Source: Asterella californica
Taxonomy: Eukaryota; Streptophyta; Marchantiopsida; Marchantiales; Aytoniaceae
Direction: 5' to 3'
DNA length: 64,000 bases
NCBI GenBank assembly: GCA_036924285.1
Contig: JAYKYS010000001.1
Span: 4,810,501-4,874,500, forward strand
Below, in pieces: positions 45,185 to 57,800 of this stretch. The notes under the pieces were generated by a model. It had not been told where the DNA came from and searched no databases. It saw nothing but the letters and a program-made list of their open reading frames with translations. Positions within the stretch are counted from its first letter, which is position 1. Each line of letters starts with the position of its first letter. The position numbers and the translations under genes are program-made.

Positions 45185-45700
45185 ATTATCCCCTCGTATT
45201 CGTTTGTTCTTCGAGGACATATAATTGGTGTATAGGATTTCCTCATCTATTTTGGTGAAATCTGTATCATCTAGTCTCTTCCAACGTCCTCCCAGCTTGC
45301 TGCTTCTCCACGAAGGTAAGTAGTAATGACCCTTGAGCGTGTTGGCCACCCAGCTCGTCCATAAGCATGGTAGCCGAATCCACCAGAGTAACACACGAAC
45401 ACACCTGCCGTTGCACCACAGTAATCGTTTAAGATCCGTTGCTGCTTTACGGGTCATTCATGGCCTGTAAAAGCAGCCTGCACATCGTCCATGGTTGCGA
45501 GAATGAACAAGAAGCCTGAGTTTACGTCAGCAGAGCTTGATCCTTCACCCTTTTCTCCCACAATGTCCTTGCGGGTAAACGATTCTGGGACTCGAATGTG
45601 ATGAAATGCTAATGCTACTCCATCGTTAGACTGTGGCGCGAGCTCCTGTTTGTACTTGTCCTGCCAAGAAACAAGCTCATTTCCAACTTGATGAGCAGCA
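45185..45700 (-). pseudogene. Purple acid phosphatase (PAP29-like) C-terminal relic
   Basis: Calcineurin-like metallophosphatase of the plant purple acid phosphatase group that hydrolyses phosphate esters. Reading the minus strand gives VALAFHHIRVPESF, SSSADVNSGFLFILATMDDV, AAFTGHE (metal-binding GHxH region near 45453-45464, interrupted by TGA), YCGATAGVFVCYSGGFGYHA and YGRAGWPTRSRVITTYLRGE. In another frame WKRLDDTDFTKIDEEILYTN follows, which is the usual C-terminus. So there is at least one stop and one frameshift. The upstream catalytic blocks are missing from the expected place. A piece at 44949-44777 (AMDKTSIFSSIQTKDVPSAT) may be a displaced N-terminal fragment, uncertain. Confidence 0.7.
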
Positions 45701-45739
45701 GCATCACTTCACATGCACACGCTTTTTCATTTCACTCAT

Positions 45740-46741
45740 TTGTTTCAAAGATACAACGGCGACGGTTTCAAACCAAACGAAGTCAAAAGACGATACAACA
45801 GATGTCTCACATGACCTCCGATTATTTTCCATCACAAAAGTGAGAGTCGATCACGAATGCACAAATAATTAAAGAAGCATGATGATTTATTTCATCATTG
45901 AACAATATTACTCCAAGCTTAGATTTGTTACTAGTGTAAAGCGAACTGAGAACACGTTATAACATTTCGAGATTTTGATTTTTTCTCTACAAAGTGACTT
46001 TCGACTATCAGATCTTGACGAAATTTTCCACGTGTGCTTTGTATGTTTTTACAATATGGACGGTCTGATCTTGAGAATTATGTTTCTATGATTGAATGCT
46101 GAATTAAGATATAAAAACTCTGTAAAATTCTATTCGATAAATCCATGATATACCTAAAGAGTTTTAAAAGTCATTTAAAGAATTTAAATATTCATAATGT
46201 ACCTTAAGACAAGTGTCTAGAAAGTTTGGAAGCTTTTTCTCATTAGGCAATACATTTTTGGACGACGAGAAATCTAACTAACGTGCTTTGATTTTAAACA
46301 GGATGACATGGCATGTAATATCAGAATTTGAAAATATCAAACACTGTCACGAGGGGAGAGCAACCTGTTTAGGAAGTTTCTTTTCAAATTTTATCTGTTT
46401 GCCCTCTCAAACTCCTTGACAATTTGAATTTTAAGTTTAGATTTGTTCAATATTATTAACAGCAAGCTAAAAGTGTTAATCTTTGAGTTTTAGAACAGAA
46501 ATAAAATAAAATGGATGGATCATTTTCAAAAAATTTCTTCAAGGAAATTTTCTAGTTTCTTCATCATTTGGTCAATATTGCTCAAAGCTTAGGTGTGGTA
46601 TTAGTGTACAGAATGTTATGATTTAATGCTGAATTCAAGGTATATTGAAACTCTAATATAAATCCATGAAATACCTAAAGAATACTAAAAATCATTTAAA
46701 GAATTTAATATTGGTATTTATACTTTAAAACAAGTGTCTAA
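45740..46741 (+). repeat. Segmental duplication, right copy, first part of R1
   Basis: Direct-orientation match to 22540-23529, for example CGATACAACAGATGTCTCAC in both. It ends abruptly in CAAGTGTCTA, where the left copy continues with GAAAGTTTGAAAGG. Confidence 0.78.
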
Positions 46742-46744
46742 TTT

Positions 46745-46897
46745 GGATGTTGAAAGCCCAAAGCCCCAGCAGTACCTCACGCCAACATGATTCAACTTGA
46801 ATACTGCATCTGCAAACAAGCTTGTGGAATACTTCTAGGGTCCAAACTTGTGAATAAGGTTGGTTGGTCCGTTAAGAATTTCGACTGTGGTTCATAT
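46745..46897 (-). repeat. Segmental duplication, right copy, part S (inverted)
   Basis: Reverse complement resembles 23752-23905. It lies directly at the breakpoint after R1. Confidence 0.65.
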
Positions 46898-47062
46898 CTT
46901 CACTTTGATTTGACCCGGCGACATGGAGGTGCAAGTGCAACGGATGCTAACGGGTTCCAGCTGCAGAAAGCTCATAGATTTCATGATCACCATCTCCTGA
47001 TAATGAGGTCCTGCTAATAGTCATACAAGAGTATAATATCGGGAATGAATACTTGCGATATA

Positions 47063-50000
47063 GTCATACTGCTATTCGCGAAGAATTTAAACACGGAACA
47101 CTACGGATGCCACCCAGTAATCAAATCTCAAACACATACCTCAAAAGTCAGCAGGTTTTATATATCCACCTTGCGCATGAGAACTGGTCCGTCGAGAAAT
47201 TCCACTCTTTCTGTACTAAACATTAGGGGTCTCGTACTGGTGCTGGAGTCTGGAAAGAACTCTAAGGATCACAGCATCTCTGAGGAGCCAGACCTGAGGT
47301 GCGGTCTGGGTAGCTCCGGATCCTTCATCCCGTGCTAAGTATGGACTCCAAACCTTTCAAACGTACTGATGAACCGATGAACAGTCGGGGTCTAGTGATT
47401 ATCGGAGCACAGAGCGGAGGTCACATCGCAGAATCTCTGCATTCTTAGACAGTTCAAAAAGCATTAATAGAGCCTCACAGTCTTCCAATTGTAGTCTTGA
47501 GAAGCACGGAAGCATAAATTAGCAGCACTCTTGGTGGAATGTACCCCTATTGGCGAAGGATTTATACACGGAACATTTCGGTTGTCATTCGATAATAACA
47601 TATCAAACTCATACACCCAAGTCATGATACCCAAAGTCAGCAGTTCTATATATCCACCTTTAGCATGAAAACAGCTGCGTCGAGAAATTCTACTTCTTGC
47701 TGTTGGTCGAAGGAAGTCCGCGTGTGCAGTCTCAGAATTAAGGCGACGAAATAGGAACATGTTGACACTTCGAGGTCGTTGAATGCATATCCTATATCAG
47801 TTTGCGAACGATTAATTCCACGGCAGAGGTCATACTGCAGGTTTTCTGCAGTTTTTAGAGCTTCAATACAGCCCACGGTCTTGGAATTGTAGTCTTGTGT
47901 ATCACTGGACCATAAATTAGCAGCGTTAATGGTTGAATGTACTCTATTCGCGAGACTTTAAACACCAAAATAGCTTCGGTTGTCGTTCATTAAGCACACA
48001 TCAAACATAGAACCTTGGAAGTCAGCAGGTTTTATGTATCTCCACCTTGAGCATGAGAACAGGTGGATCAAGAAATTCCACTCCTTCTCTACTCTTGGTG
48101 TTGGTTGAAGGAAGTACGCGCGCAGTTTCAGAACTAAGACGACGGATAGGAACAGTTGGCGGTCTAGACTCAAGAGTGAGGTAAGATACAAAATATACTC
48201 GTATCTACTTGTCTCTGAGAAGCCCTACTGCAACTGTAAGCTTTAACTGTACAAGCTGAGTGACACTTTACTCCAACGAGCTGAAACCCTTGAGCAAATT
48301 TAATTCGAATTCGCTGTAACAGTTTTTGCTTTGAAGTTAAACGGGTGGAGTTCATGAAACATTTTGAAACTGGAGATCCAAGGCTTGTAGAACTCCTGCC
48401 AGTCTTCTCTCTGTGTGTCGCCTTTCCGGATCCACCACCTATATTTTCCAGGACTTCACGACCAGAAGGCAACACAGCTGCAGCTTTCATTTCAGAGCGA
48501 TTGGAGGCAAATTTACGGAGAACTTCCGATCAGTTACATCCGAAGATTTTTCCTTTGTTTTCGTCAGGAGTTATGGCTTCTTCATCAACCGGTTTATGGG
48601 TCGCTTACAACGCTGTGGCTACTTGTTGCGCTGCAAGAGGATCTCGGCGTCCCTATCATCGACACTGCGGGTGTGCTCTACACTTCCTACCTCATGGGAT
48701 ACATTCACCGAAATACGGAAGCGTGTCAATGCCGAGGAATGGCATGTTCAAATCTTTATCCATCCACTCGACTGCCGAGAATAAGTCGAGTGGCTCTTGC
48801 ACTGAATCGCCGTTTGTGCAACGCAGTATTGGAAGCTACCCGGTTGTTGTTGGCCAAATCACCAGTAGCTTGGAGAATTCGAATGTTCTAAGCATCGCGC
48901 TGATACAAGACGTGGAGGAGCAAGAGCAAGAGAAGGATGTACAAACCTCTTCTCCTACCTCATGGGATACATTCACCGAAATACGGAAGCGTGTCAATGC
49001 CGAGGAATGGCATGTTCAAATCTTTATCCATCCACTCGACTGCCGAGAATAAGTCGAGTGGCTCTTGCACTGAATCGCCGTTTGTGCAACGCAGTATTGG
49101 AAGCTACCCGGTTGTTGTTGGCCAAATCACCAGTAGCTTGGAGAATTCGAATGTTCTAAGCATCGCGCTGATACAAGACGTGGAGGAGCAAGAGCAAGAG
49201 AAGGATGTACAAACCTCTTCGATCTGTTGCAAGCTGCCTGGAATGCAGTGGCCATGGAGTGGCATCATCCTTGCGGACCGAGTGAAGAGTTTCTGCACAC
49301 GATGAATTTAGATCATACTTTTATTATCTTTCCGACTATGGCTCAAACCTCTGGGTATGCACGGTATTGATCGTGACTAGGTGTGATGATCCTTGCACGA
49401 GTGGAGTAGCAACCACCCGGGTTGTCCATTTTCCAGCCAGAGCAGAGTCGAATATGGATTCAAACTCCGGAGCTTTGAACATACGCAGGCCAGCGCAGTG
49501 TGATTTGCCCTGATTAGCACAGTGCCGGTGGAGATGCATCAGATACGATAACATTCTACGCCGCCCACCTAGCCGAGTTCGAAGACAGAAATTTCAGGCC
49601 GTAACTTGATCATCTGAAGCCCGAGGGAGATGCGTTTTGCTCCTACTGATTCCATATCTCGTGCAAGTGCTATTTCGGCATTCTGATCGCTCACTCACTG
49701 GCGGCTCCCGCCAGCTACAGCACACGCAGTTACTTGTTAACAGAGTAAGGTCACTTCAAATTCACTCCTTTTCCGCAACGCAAGGCGATCTTGTGAATGC
49801 ACTCTAGGCTACGATTCAAGAAGACATCCACTACATTTACACCCACATAAATGGGAAATGCCCTGAATCCTTTACGTATATGAGTTTAATCTGTCTGAAC
49901 CATTTATGCAACAGAAGTAGATTACTAATTCGAAGAGGCGATCAAAATCTTGCTAGAGAGTAGACAGACATTCCGGCTCGGTGACATGTATATCTCAATT

Positions 50001-51310
50001 ACTAGAAAAAAGGTGGCACCTACGATGAGTGTCACATTCCAACAATGCCTGCATCATCATCTGTTTTCTTCTACCTCATCATGTGATGTTTGTTTTGCTT
50101 GATGCCATTCATAATTCAGAGAGTTTAGATATTCCAGTTTGCAACGTTTGCCCATTCAAGACTTTGGAAACTAGAATGCTGCGTTTCAGCATCATTAACT
50201 AACGTGAGGTTGTTGGAGATTCAGGTTCCGGGGCTCTACAGAACTGATAGGGGTATCACAAAGGATTATTGAATACTGTGTAGAGAACAATAGTTGAGAA
50301 TGAACAGAATGAGGTTATCGAAGCGAGCTAGCGTGTACATATATATTCGGGCACCGGATTCGTAAGAGGACCGACTAAACTCGGTGCATGTGCCTGGAAG
50401 TGTACATGCATTGTGTTCGTTATTCTGTACCTGGTCCGTGAGAATTTGCATGAATCTCTAGTTTCAATTCGAAGCCTGGTGGTTGATTCATGGATTGCAA
50501 GGTCTCGATCGTGGGAGGGGTAATACGAAGAACGAAACATGAAGCTGCTTCCTGAGACATCCCTGAATCCCCTCATTGTCCGGACACTCAAAAGAAAGAC
50601 TATTTACGAGCCAGGGCAGCTTGATCGCTGTAAAGCCATTTTGTCTTGCAAAAAGTAACAGTCGATGAAGAGCTCTGTATCTTCATAACTGCTTTATGAA
50701 GATGCATAGCGGAGACCCGAAAGTATAGAACGAGCCTAGAAGGGCCGAAGGCTGTCCCTTTATTGCTTGATCAGGAGAAGAATTTATTGTTGTAGCTAGT
50801 CATGATCACCTTAAATTCTTCCTACAAGCCTCCCACCACGAGCATGCATGTTCACGTTTCTAGCTAGCTTAAGCTTTTAGCTGAAATTTAGTCCATGCCG
50901 GAAGCAGATCTCGTCCGATCTTGATGCTAGACTCTGAAGAGGATTCTCATCCAAATTCTACCAACAGGACTCTGGATCTCATGATCAGTTGAGTCTAGGA
51001 TTACTGGGACCACACTGGAAGATGTTGTGGATAAGAGCTATAGATCCCGGATCTGGCAAGCTTGCTAACTTGCTGCGTGGCAGCAGCTGAAAACTTACGT
51101 TCGTCTACATGTGCAAGAGAAACCACCGGATCATAAGGATGATGAGTATATATATATAATCAAAGGCATCTTGAAGCGTGATGTTTTCTCGATCATAGCC
51201 AGAAGCAAATAATGGAGTATTCATTTATCTTGATTTTAGATAACGCATGCTCTGCACGTGTGTTTGTAGCTTGTTCGAATTCAGTTGTTACGCATCAGCA
51301 AATCTGAGTT
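47063..51310 (-). repeat. Segmental duplication, right copy, block U (inverted)
   Basis: Collinear inverted match of 23905-28035. Shared landmarks are GATGTCTCAGGAAGCAGCTT (24690s) against its complement near 50540, and CAACAATGCCTGCAT near 50040 against its complement near 25200. A 235-codon plus-strand frame (48345-49052) counterparts the left arm's 26533-26075 frame, but it too has open alternatives and no recognised domain. Confidence 0.78.
48685..49220 (+). repeat. 268-bp tandem duplication, right arm only
   Basis: TCCTACCTCATGGGATACAT begins copies at 48685 and 48953, which appear identical by eye over 268 bp, so the event is recent. It covers the same ancestral segment that underwent a separate 102-bp duplication in the left arm. 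Confidence 0.9.
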
Positions 51311-51516
51311 CACATCTCCACTATCCAATCTAAACTTGAATTCAAATTATCACTTCATTTTAAGAGGCAAACCTCGTTGTTTTCACCTCGTGGTCATGTT
51401 TGATATTTCCAAATTCGTACATTGCATGCCACGTCGTCTTATTTAAAATCACGTTCGTTAGATTCCTAGTCTTCCAAACACGTCCTTCTTAATGAAAAAA
51501 CCTTTCAAACTTTCTC
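51310..51516 (-). repeat. Segmental duplication, right copy, end of R1 (inverted)
   Basis: Reverse complement of 23530-23750 (CATCTCCACTATCCAATCTA against the left copy's complement). It is the missing remainder of the R1 block that stops at 46741. Confidence 0.75.
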
Positions 51517-52805
51517 AGAGAGCTGCTGGAGAGATATGAGCTCCAAGCATATGCAAAAGACAAGCTGCTGTTCGGAGCATTGGATACTCTATGGTTCTCG
51601 AGATAAAAGAGTCATTCAAGTGGAAGGTGGATGCAGAAACATCGACTTGGCGAGGTATCAATCTGAGAGTTAAATCTTCTTGCCACTTTGATTTTCTACA
51701 AGGGAATTAAACTAAACTTCTTGAAATATTTAAATACTTCAGATTTTAGTTTCAGAAAATATATTCATGTCTTTTTGCTCCCATTATCAATAAATGCAGA
51801 AAGTACTTACATCTTCCAATAGAGCTTCTTTACATAGGTCTAAACATCTGAATGGACCAAGGCCAACAATTCTTGTTCATTGGTCAACATATATCTCCAG
51901 TAGTTGATGACTTCATCCTTGGCAAACCTTCCACTGTATGATTATTCATCATATATAGAAATATATGATGACCACATGTATAAAAAATTGAATTTTTATA
52001 CTTTATTTTTTATACATTTTATATATTTATAATATAAAGTAACTAAGACTTATGTAATGAAGGTATCTCGAGAAAATACCTTCCTAAGCTGGTTCCATCC
52101 GGACGTTGAGCTACGATACACTATGCTCTCGAGGATTGCGTCTTGTAGCTTGAGGTATGTTCATACTCTAGCGTTTAGAAGTTGTATATCCAGGGTGATG
52201 GTTTTGATGTTTGAGAACCGAAAGATGCAATGGAGCATTAGGGGACGACTGGGTTATGTAGACTATATTAGTCTAACTACCAGATATAGGAAAATAAGAT
52301 CAGTCATGGGACGAAGAATACCCTTGTTGATAGCCAAAGTACTTTAAGTGGAGTAAGTAGTACTCTTACCTTGCTATCATGGGGAAAATGGAAATTTAGT
52401 CTTCCCTTGTAGAAAGCAGAAGTTGTATCTGAAGACGTTGAGACTCAATAGGCATGAACCGAAGGGTGTAATAGTAGTAACTTTCTGAAAGATTCTAGAC
52501 TCTCTGAAGTGAGTTATGATTACGTCCAGATTTCGGTCAGTGGTTCATGCGGCACTTCCAGAAGTACTCGCAGGAAAACACCAAGAGCTTTTCTTTAATG
52601 GTTTTCTACTTGTTTCACCTCTTTCTTTTGCAATGGATTGTCTACTGTTTTGAGTAATTATCTCGAGTATATAAACTAAAAAGAATAAATGATAAAATCA
52701 TCATGTTCAATCATATGCTCGATCCATAATGAGTCGCGCTTGTATACAAAATTAATTGTGATAATTTTACAATCAATTATTTTTTCACCGTTGAAAAATA
52801 TTTCC
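51517..52805. other. Mostly unassigned; AT-rich with one short frame
   Basis: 52057-52347 (plus, ATG, 96 codons, MKVSRENTFLSWFHPDVELR start) is open but without a recognised motif. 51950-52040 is very AT-rich. AACTTTGACACCCCTATTA at 52806-52824 is a right end of the MITE family described at 19745; its left partner was not found. Confidence 0.3.
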
Positions 52806-53053
52806 TCTTAACTTTGACACCCCTATTATATCGGATATAACATTCCGAAGTAAATTGAACACAAGGGAACCATAAGGACGTTTAGTACAGAGAACTTATT
52901 AAGTGAGGTAACAGAATCCCAACCGATTGAAACAGTTTGCAACAAAAGTATGAGTATCCGCCTGATATAGCTAGGAGGGTACCTACCCATCCCTTTAGTG
53001 ACATATGCCTTTCTGTACCCATGACCGCGTGTCCTACACTAAGGGCATGTCTT

Positions 53054-53578
53054 AGAGGGTGGTGCGGACGGACACTTTGGGTCCGTCCGCACCACCCTCT
53101 TCAGGGTGTCAGAGCGCACGGTATTTTAGGGACACGTAGGTTCGGCACATTGTGACTTTCCCATATTCACTCACTTTACTCCTTTCGTGCATTTCGGGTT
53201 CTAAATGTAGTGAAAAATTTCTCTTTGCGAAATATACGGCATGAGTCCGAGTTTAGTATATATTTCACTGTTTACTGTCAGACGTACTCGCCACAACAGA
53301 CTTCTCGAGCGGGAACTTCAGACAACATTTAGATTTTCACGCGGGAGTGACATTCACAAGTACATTCCTGAGGACTCACCCAGTGATTCCACGTGGACGT
53401 CAGACGGAACATTACATTCATTCCATTACGAACAGTCCATGCTTGAAAAGTATAGTGCGGAGATACTATATCATTTTCTAGTATTTTCACAAAATTGTGC
53501 ATTGTGTCAGTGGGGCTCCGACTAGACGAAAAAGTAGGCGCTTTCCACGGCAACAGGGTGGTGCGGACGGACCCAAAG
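53054..53578. mobile_element. MITE-like element with 24-bp terminal repeats and an extra inverted end
   Basis: 53075-53098 (CTTTGGGTCCGTCCGCACCA...) and 53555-53578 are perfect inverted repeats around about 500 bp. Left of it, 53054-53073 repeats the inverted end again, forming a perfect 20-bp hairpin with 53081-53100 around a 7-nt loop. The interior has no recognised coding. A clear target duplication was not found. Confidence 0.65.
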
Positions 53579-53663
53579 ATGAGGAGAATTAGGTCCGGTT
53601 TTTTAGGAATAGAACAGGGAAGTTAGAAAGTATTTTACCCAGGACAGCTTTATGCTTGCAAAA

Positions 53664-53852
53664 CACATCAGAGTATATTAAAGAGTCAAGGTCACATCTA
53701 ATGATATGACCACTTACGAGAATGGCGCGATCTGCCGGATCCGGCAGATCGCGATACCTTCAACGAATTGAAGGTATACTCTGATGTGGGTCCCGCGGTA
53801 AACCACTCCTCCACTTCAGCAAACAAGCTGGTGATCGATCACCAGCTTGTTT
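53664..53852. repeat. Cluster of perfect palindromes
   Basis: 53726-53753 is a 28-bp perfect palindrome without a loop (centre CCGGATCCGG). 53754-53763 pairs with 53768-53777 (loop CGAA). 53821-53852 is a 32-bp perfect palindrome (centre GTGATCGATCAC). Enclosing the first two, CACATCAGAGTATA at 53664-53677 is repeated inverted at 53775-53788. Confidence 0.88.
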
Positions 53853-54887
53853 TCTGTTTTCTCCTCCCTTGTAAACCAGCCTACCACCTGACGATGGAAA
53901 TAGGCAGCCGCCAGAAGGAACGAGGGACCCCGTACTACTCAGAGTAAAGTGTTGCCTTGTTAATTTGAAACGCCTGGAAGTGCAGACGAAGGCGAAGTCA
54001 AAATTCTTTGGCACTCTATGAGACCCAGATTTATCCAAGGTGCTTCTCGTGGTTTCTTTTATCAGGACAAGCTACACCGAAGTTAGATGGGGATGTAAAA
54101 CTCCGGAAGATCACGAAGCAATTGGGAGACGCGATTGGGAAGCCTTCCGGTTACAACCAAGATTCAGTACACAGGCCGGGGTAAAAACGGTCGGACGTGG
54201 AGGAATTGTGTAGAGGCTCGACTCTAGTACATGGACGGGAGTTTTAACGGGATGAGTAGAGGATATATTCTAAGTACACCATGGCACTATCGAGATACTA
54301 GGTGACACGAGCCAGAGCTCAGACTGCAGTAATTTTGTTCGTGGCAGATTTCCAGAAGTTAATACAGATCAGGTGACACGCAGGTAGGATCTTTTCTACA
54401 CTTGAGTAATGTTTATGAGTACACGGCTTGGTAGACCTTAGTATTCAGAACTTCGTCTTTACGAGGAATTGTGTTCCACAGAAATGTTTTTACAGTCGAC
54501 TGGGAGCAGCAGAAAGATAATCTATCCCCCGTGGGTGTTAACACGAAGCGTCAGGAGGGAAGGAGAATCTAGTCTGTACGACAGACACGAGGTAGAACTT
54601 ACTTCTCTTTTCCTTCATTCTTTTGAAAAAATTTCTCTTCTTTTTGTCATAACCATGTCACTACAGTGGGCCTCTACGCTACTTTCTTATTCTACCGCGC
54701 GAGGTCTCATTCTGTGGGACCCTCGCCATGCCCCACCGAGGTTTCTATGCTTGGAGTTTAGTTCTCGGTTTCTCCAGATTCAAATTTGATTTTCTGATCT
54801 CGAGGTTCAAGAGGAAACACCAGAGGGCCCCGTCGATCGGATGGGGCCGTCCCCACTCAGGATCGACCCCCTCCCATTGCCCCACAA
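53853..54887. other. Unassigned region left of the LINE
   Basis: Short frames only. It may include the LINE 5' untranslated region (ORF1 not recognised). Nothing else identified. Confidence 0.3.
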
Positions 54888-57800
54888 TTGCCAATCGTAA
54901 TGACTTCTTCATCTCCTTCTGCATTGTCTCTCGATTCGTCCTCGAGGGAGTTTCACGATACTCTTCGCCTACCAATTACTTTGGGGGCATCGCTAAAGAG
55001 GACGGTGGGAGAATCCTCGGACCCGTCTAACTCTTTGGTGGCCATGGATGTCTCTATTCTTTCACGTCGAAACAGGGAGTGGCTGAAATTCCGCAAGAAG
55101 CTTCCGCTTCTTCCTGCTACTGAGCGACTCTGACTGTCTGAAGCTATTTACACATCTTCGGATGATGTGCTTCGGGAGGGAGGCCCCGCTGCCTCCGCAA
55201 CTAGCAGCATGACTTCCCCATCGTGCATCCGAGTCCCTCTCTCGGCTGTTGTGCTGAGTTCATGGAATATTTGAGGTCTCCGTATCCTCCATCGTAAATA
55301 CACAGTACGTGCCTTTCTTACTGCTCATCATCCCAAGTTCTTGCGTTGCAGATTTGCCAGCCGCACGGTTAACCTTCCTGATGTCAACTGATACTACATA
55401 GTATCAAGTGCTAGCAGCAGATGTTGTAGGGATGAGAGGCGATCTTGCTCGACTTGTACATAATGAGTGTCAGGTTTTGGATTCCTTCATTTCTTCTCGA
55501 CTTGTGTGGTGTGTGTTTCGGGTCAACGGGGCTGTTCTGGCGGTGGTCACTATATATACCTTGGACTGCTCAGCCGACGCGCGTCAGTTCTGGCTATATT
55601 TGAGGACACAATTCTCTATACGGCCATGGTTTATACTAGGTGACAGGAATTCTGTGGAGTTGGGGGAGGACTCGTCTGGTGCTTCTAAACTCCTCCAAGG
55701 CCAAGAAGCTGGGGAATTTTATCGTTCTAAGCTCTCCTTCCATCTGCAAGATGCCCGTCTGGTAGCTAAAGACTTGGTTTGAGGAAGGTCGGAGCTCCTC
55801 GTTAGTGCTGGACAGGGTTGAAATCCGAGGCCCCGTAAGGATATCAACTGCCCCTTGGTCCAAGTACTAGCTTATCATGCAGATTTCCTAGTTAGTGATC
55901 ATTTTCCAGTGCTTGTGGTTCTCCAGCATGCGCTCCCTGACTCGGTAAAGCAATTCTCTTCTATGTTTTTTAAGGTCGGCGCATGTCTCTTAGCGCTACC
56001 CAAAATTAACACTCAGCTTCAAGCCCTCTTGAACAAAATATATCAGGACGACGGGCGGTCGCGTACAACTAACTACTTGCAAACATGGTATCCTTTTCAT
56101 TCTTACGTTAAGTCCTTTCAGTATGCAGAATCTCGGGAGCTTCCCTTGCTTCATAAAAAAAAAAGCAGTGTTCGCTGCGCTCTAGAAATCACCTGTTTGG
56201 GGTCCCCGGATTCACTCAGTATTTCTACAATGGCCTAAGATATCCGACGGCTGGAGGCTATTCAGGATCATAAGCTTCGTTTGTGGACCAGGGACCGCTA
56301 TTTGGCAGAAGGGAATACCAAGTCACAATATTCTTTTCGCAAACATCGAAGACAGCGGGCTCGGCTCCACCTCGCACGCCTTACCACGACAAACAGCAGG
56401 GAGCTGACCAGCGTAGAGGAGGTAGGAGCGGAACTCTATACTTTTTATTCGCAACCGTATGTATCCTCCCACGTGCACACTACTACAGAAAACAGCAAGG
56501 ATTTGAATACGGTCTTAGCCCAGGTCACTGGGATGGTCTCTGCCGCAGAACGTACTTTTCTGATGGAGTGCCCTTCCTTTGAAGACGTGGTTCAGGCTCT
56601 CTTGCCACGCCTACGCTAAGTCCCCAGGGTCGGATGGTTTTAACGCTGATGCCCTCTGCGTGGCATGGCCCATTCTAGGTACTGCCTATTATAACTTAGT
56701 ACAAGAATGGTGGAAAACTAAAACCTTCCCCCCCTCATTCCTTCAAGGGATCATAGTGCCGCTTCCTAAACAACTTTTCCCATCCTCTTTGCATGATTGG
56801 CGGCCAGTTACTTTGCTTTCTCTGCTAACAAGTTAATAGCCAAGGTTATTGCATCTAGACTAGCATTGCTTCTTCTCCGGTTGGTGCCTATGGGTTCATT
56901 ACAGGCAGGTCGGTGCATAACTGTATACTGGCGTTCTACTTGGCACATGAGTACTTGAAGCGGCATAGGAGAACTGCAGGGATGCTCATGCTGGATTTCG
57001 AAGAAGTCTATGACATGCTCTTTCACACATATCTCTGGGAGTTATTACTCCAACTGAGGTTCGAGCAGGAGTTCGTCAACCTTCTGGTCGGGCTCTCCAC
57101 TGGAGCAACAAGGTGGGTACAATATGCTGGTTGTCTTACATACTCTTTCCCTATATTGAGGGATGTACGACTCTTCGCCCCCTCCACCATACCGTTCCTT
57201 CACATGGTCTCTAGTGCAACTGGCAAGGGTTCCTGCAAACAGTCAACCTCGCTCCTGGTGTAACCCTTGGGGCATGCTGTTTTGCTGACGATACTACGTT
57301 ATGTTGGAGCTGGACCCTCCTTCGTTCCGATTTTTAAGTGCTTCGCTTTATTTCAGCCGGCGTCCGGGTCTAAGGTCAACTTGTCCAAGTCAACTTGTCC
57401 GCTCCGCTTTTACTCACAGGTAAGTATACTTCCCCTCCCGCTTGGTTGTACCAGCATCCCTACAAGCTTGCGTCGCGCTATCAGCTGATCCGCTATTTGG
57501 GCGTCCCCATTGCTTCCGAAATTCGTCTCTCTGGCGCCTGGGCCTTTTGTCTGCACTCTCTTGCCACCCGGCTCATTACCCTTTTCTCTTCCTTTCCTTA
57601 AAGTTTCATGCTTGCGCTGTTCTCCTCCGGTTCTTATTACAAGGGAATGTCGGTGTTCCCGTTATCCACTCTTTCTCTGCGATCGTCTCAGCTGCAGTCT
57701 CTTCAGCCTCTACAACGTCAATTTCTATGGAGTACTACCTAGACTGGTAAACCGAAAGTCGCGCTGGCTAAATGGGATTACATTACTCTACCAGAAATGC

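Noticed and set aside
48345..49052. A 235-codon plus-strand frame as a gene
   Set aside because: Two other frames are equally open, part of its length comes from a recent tandem duplication, and no domain is recognisable.
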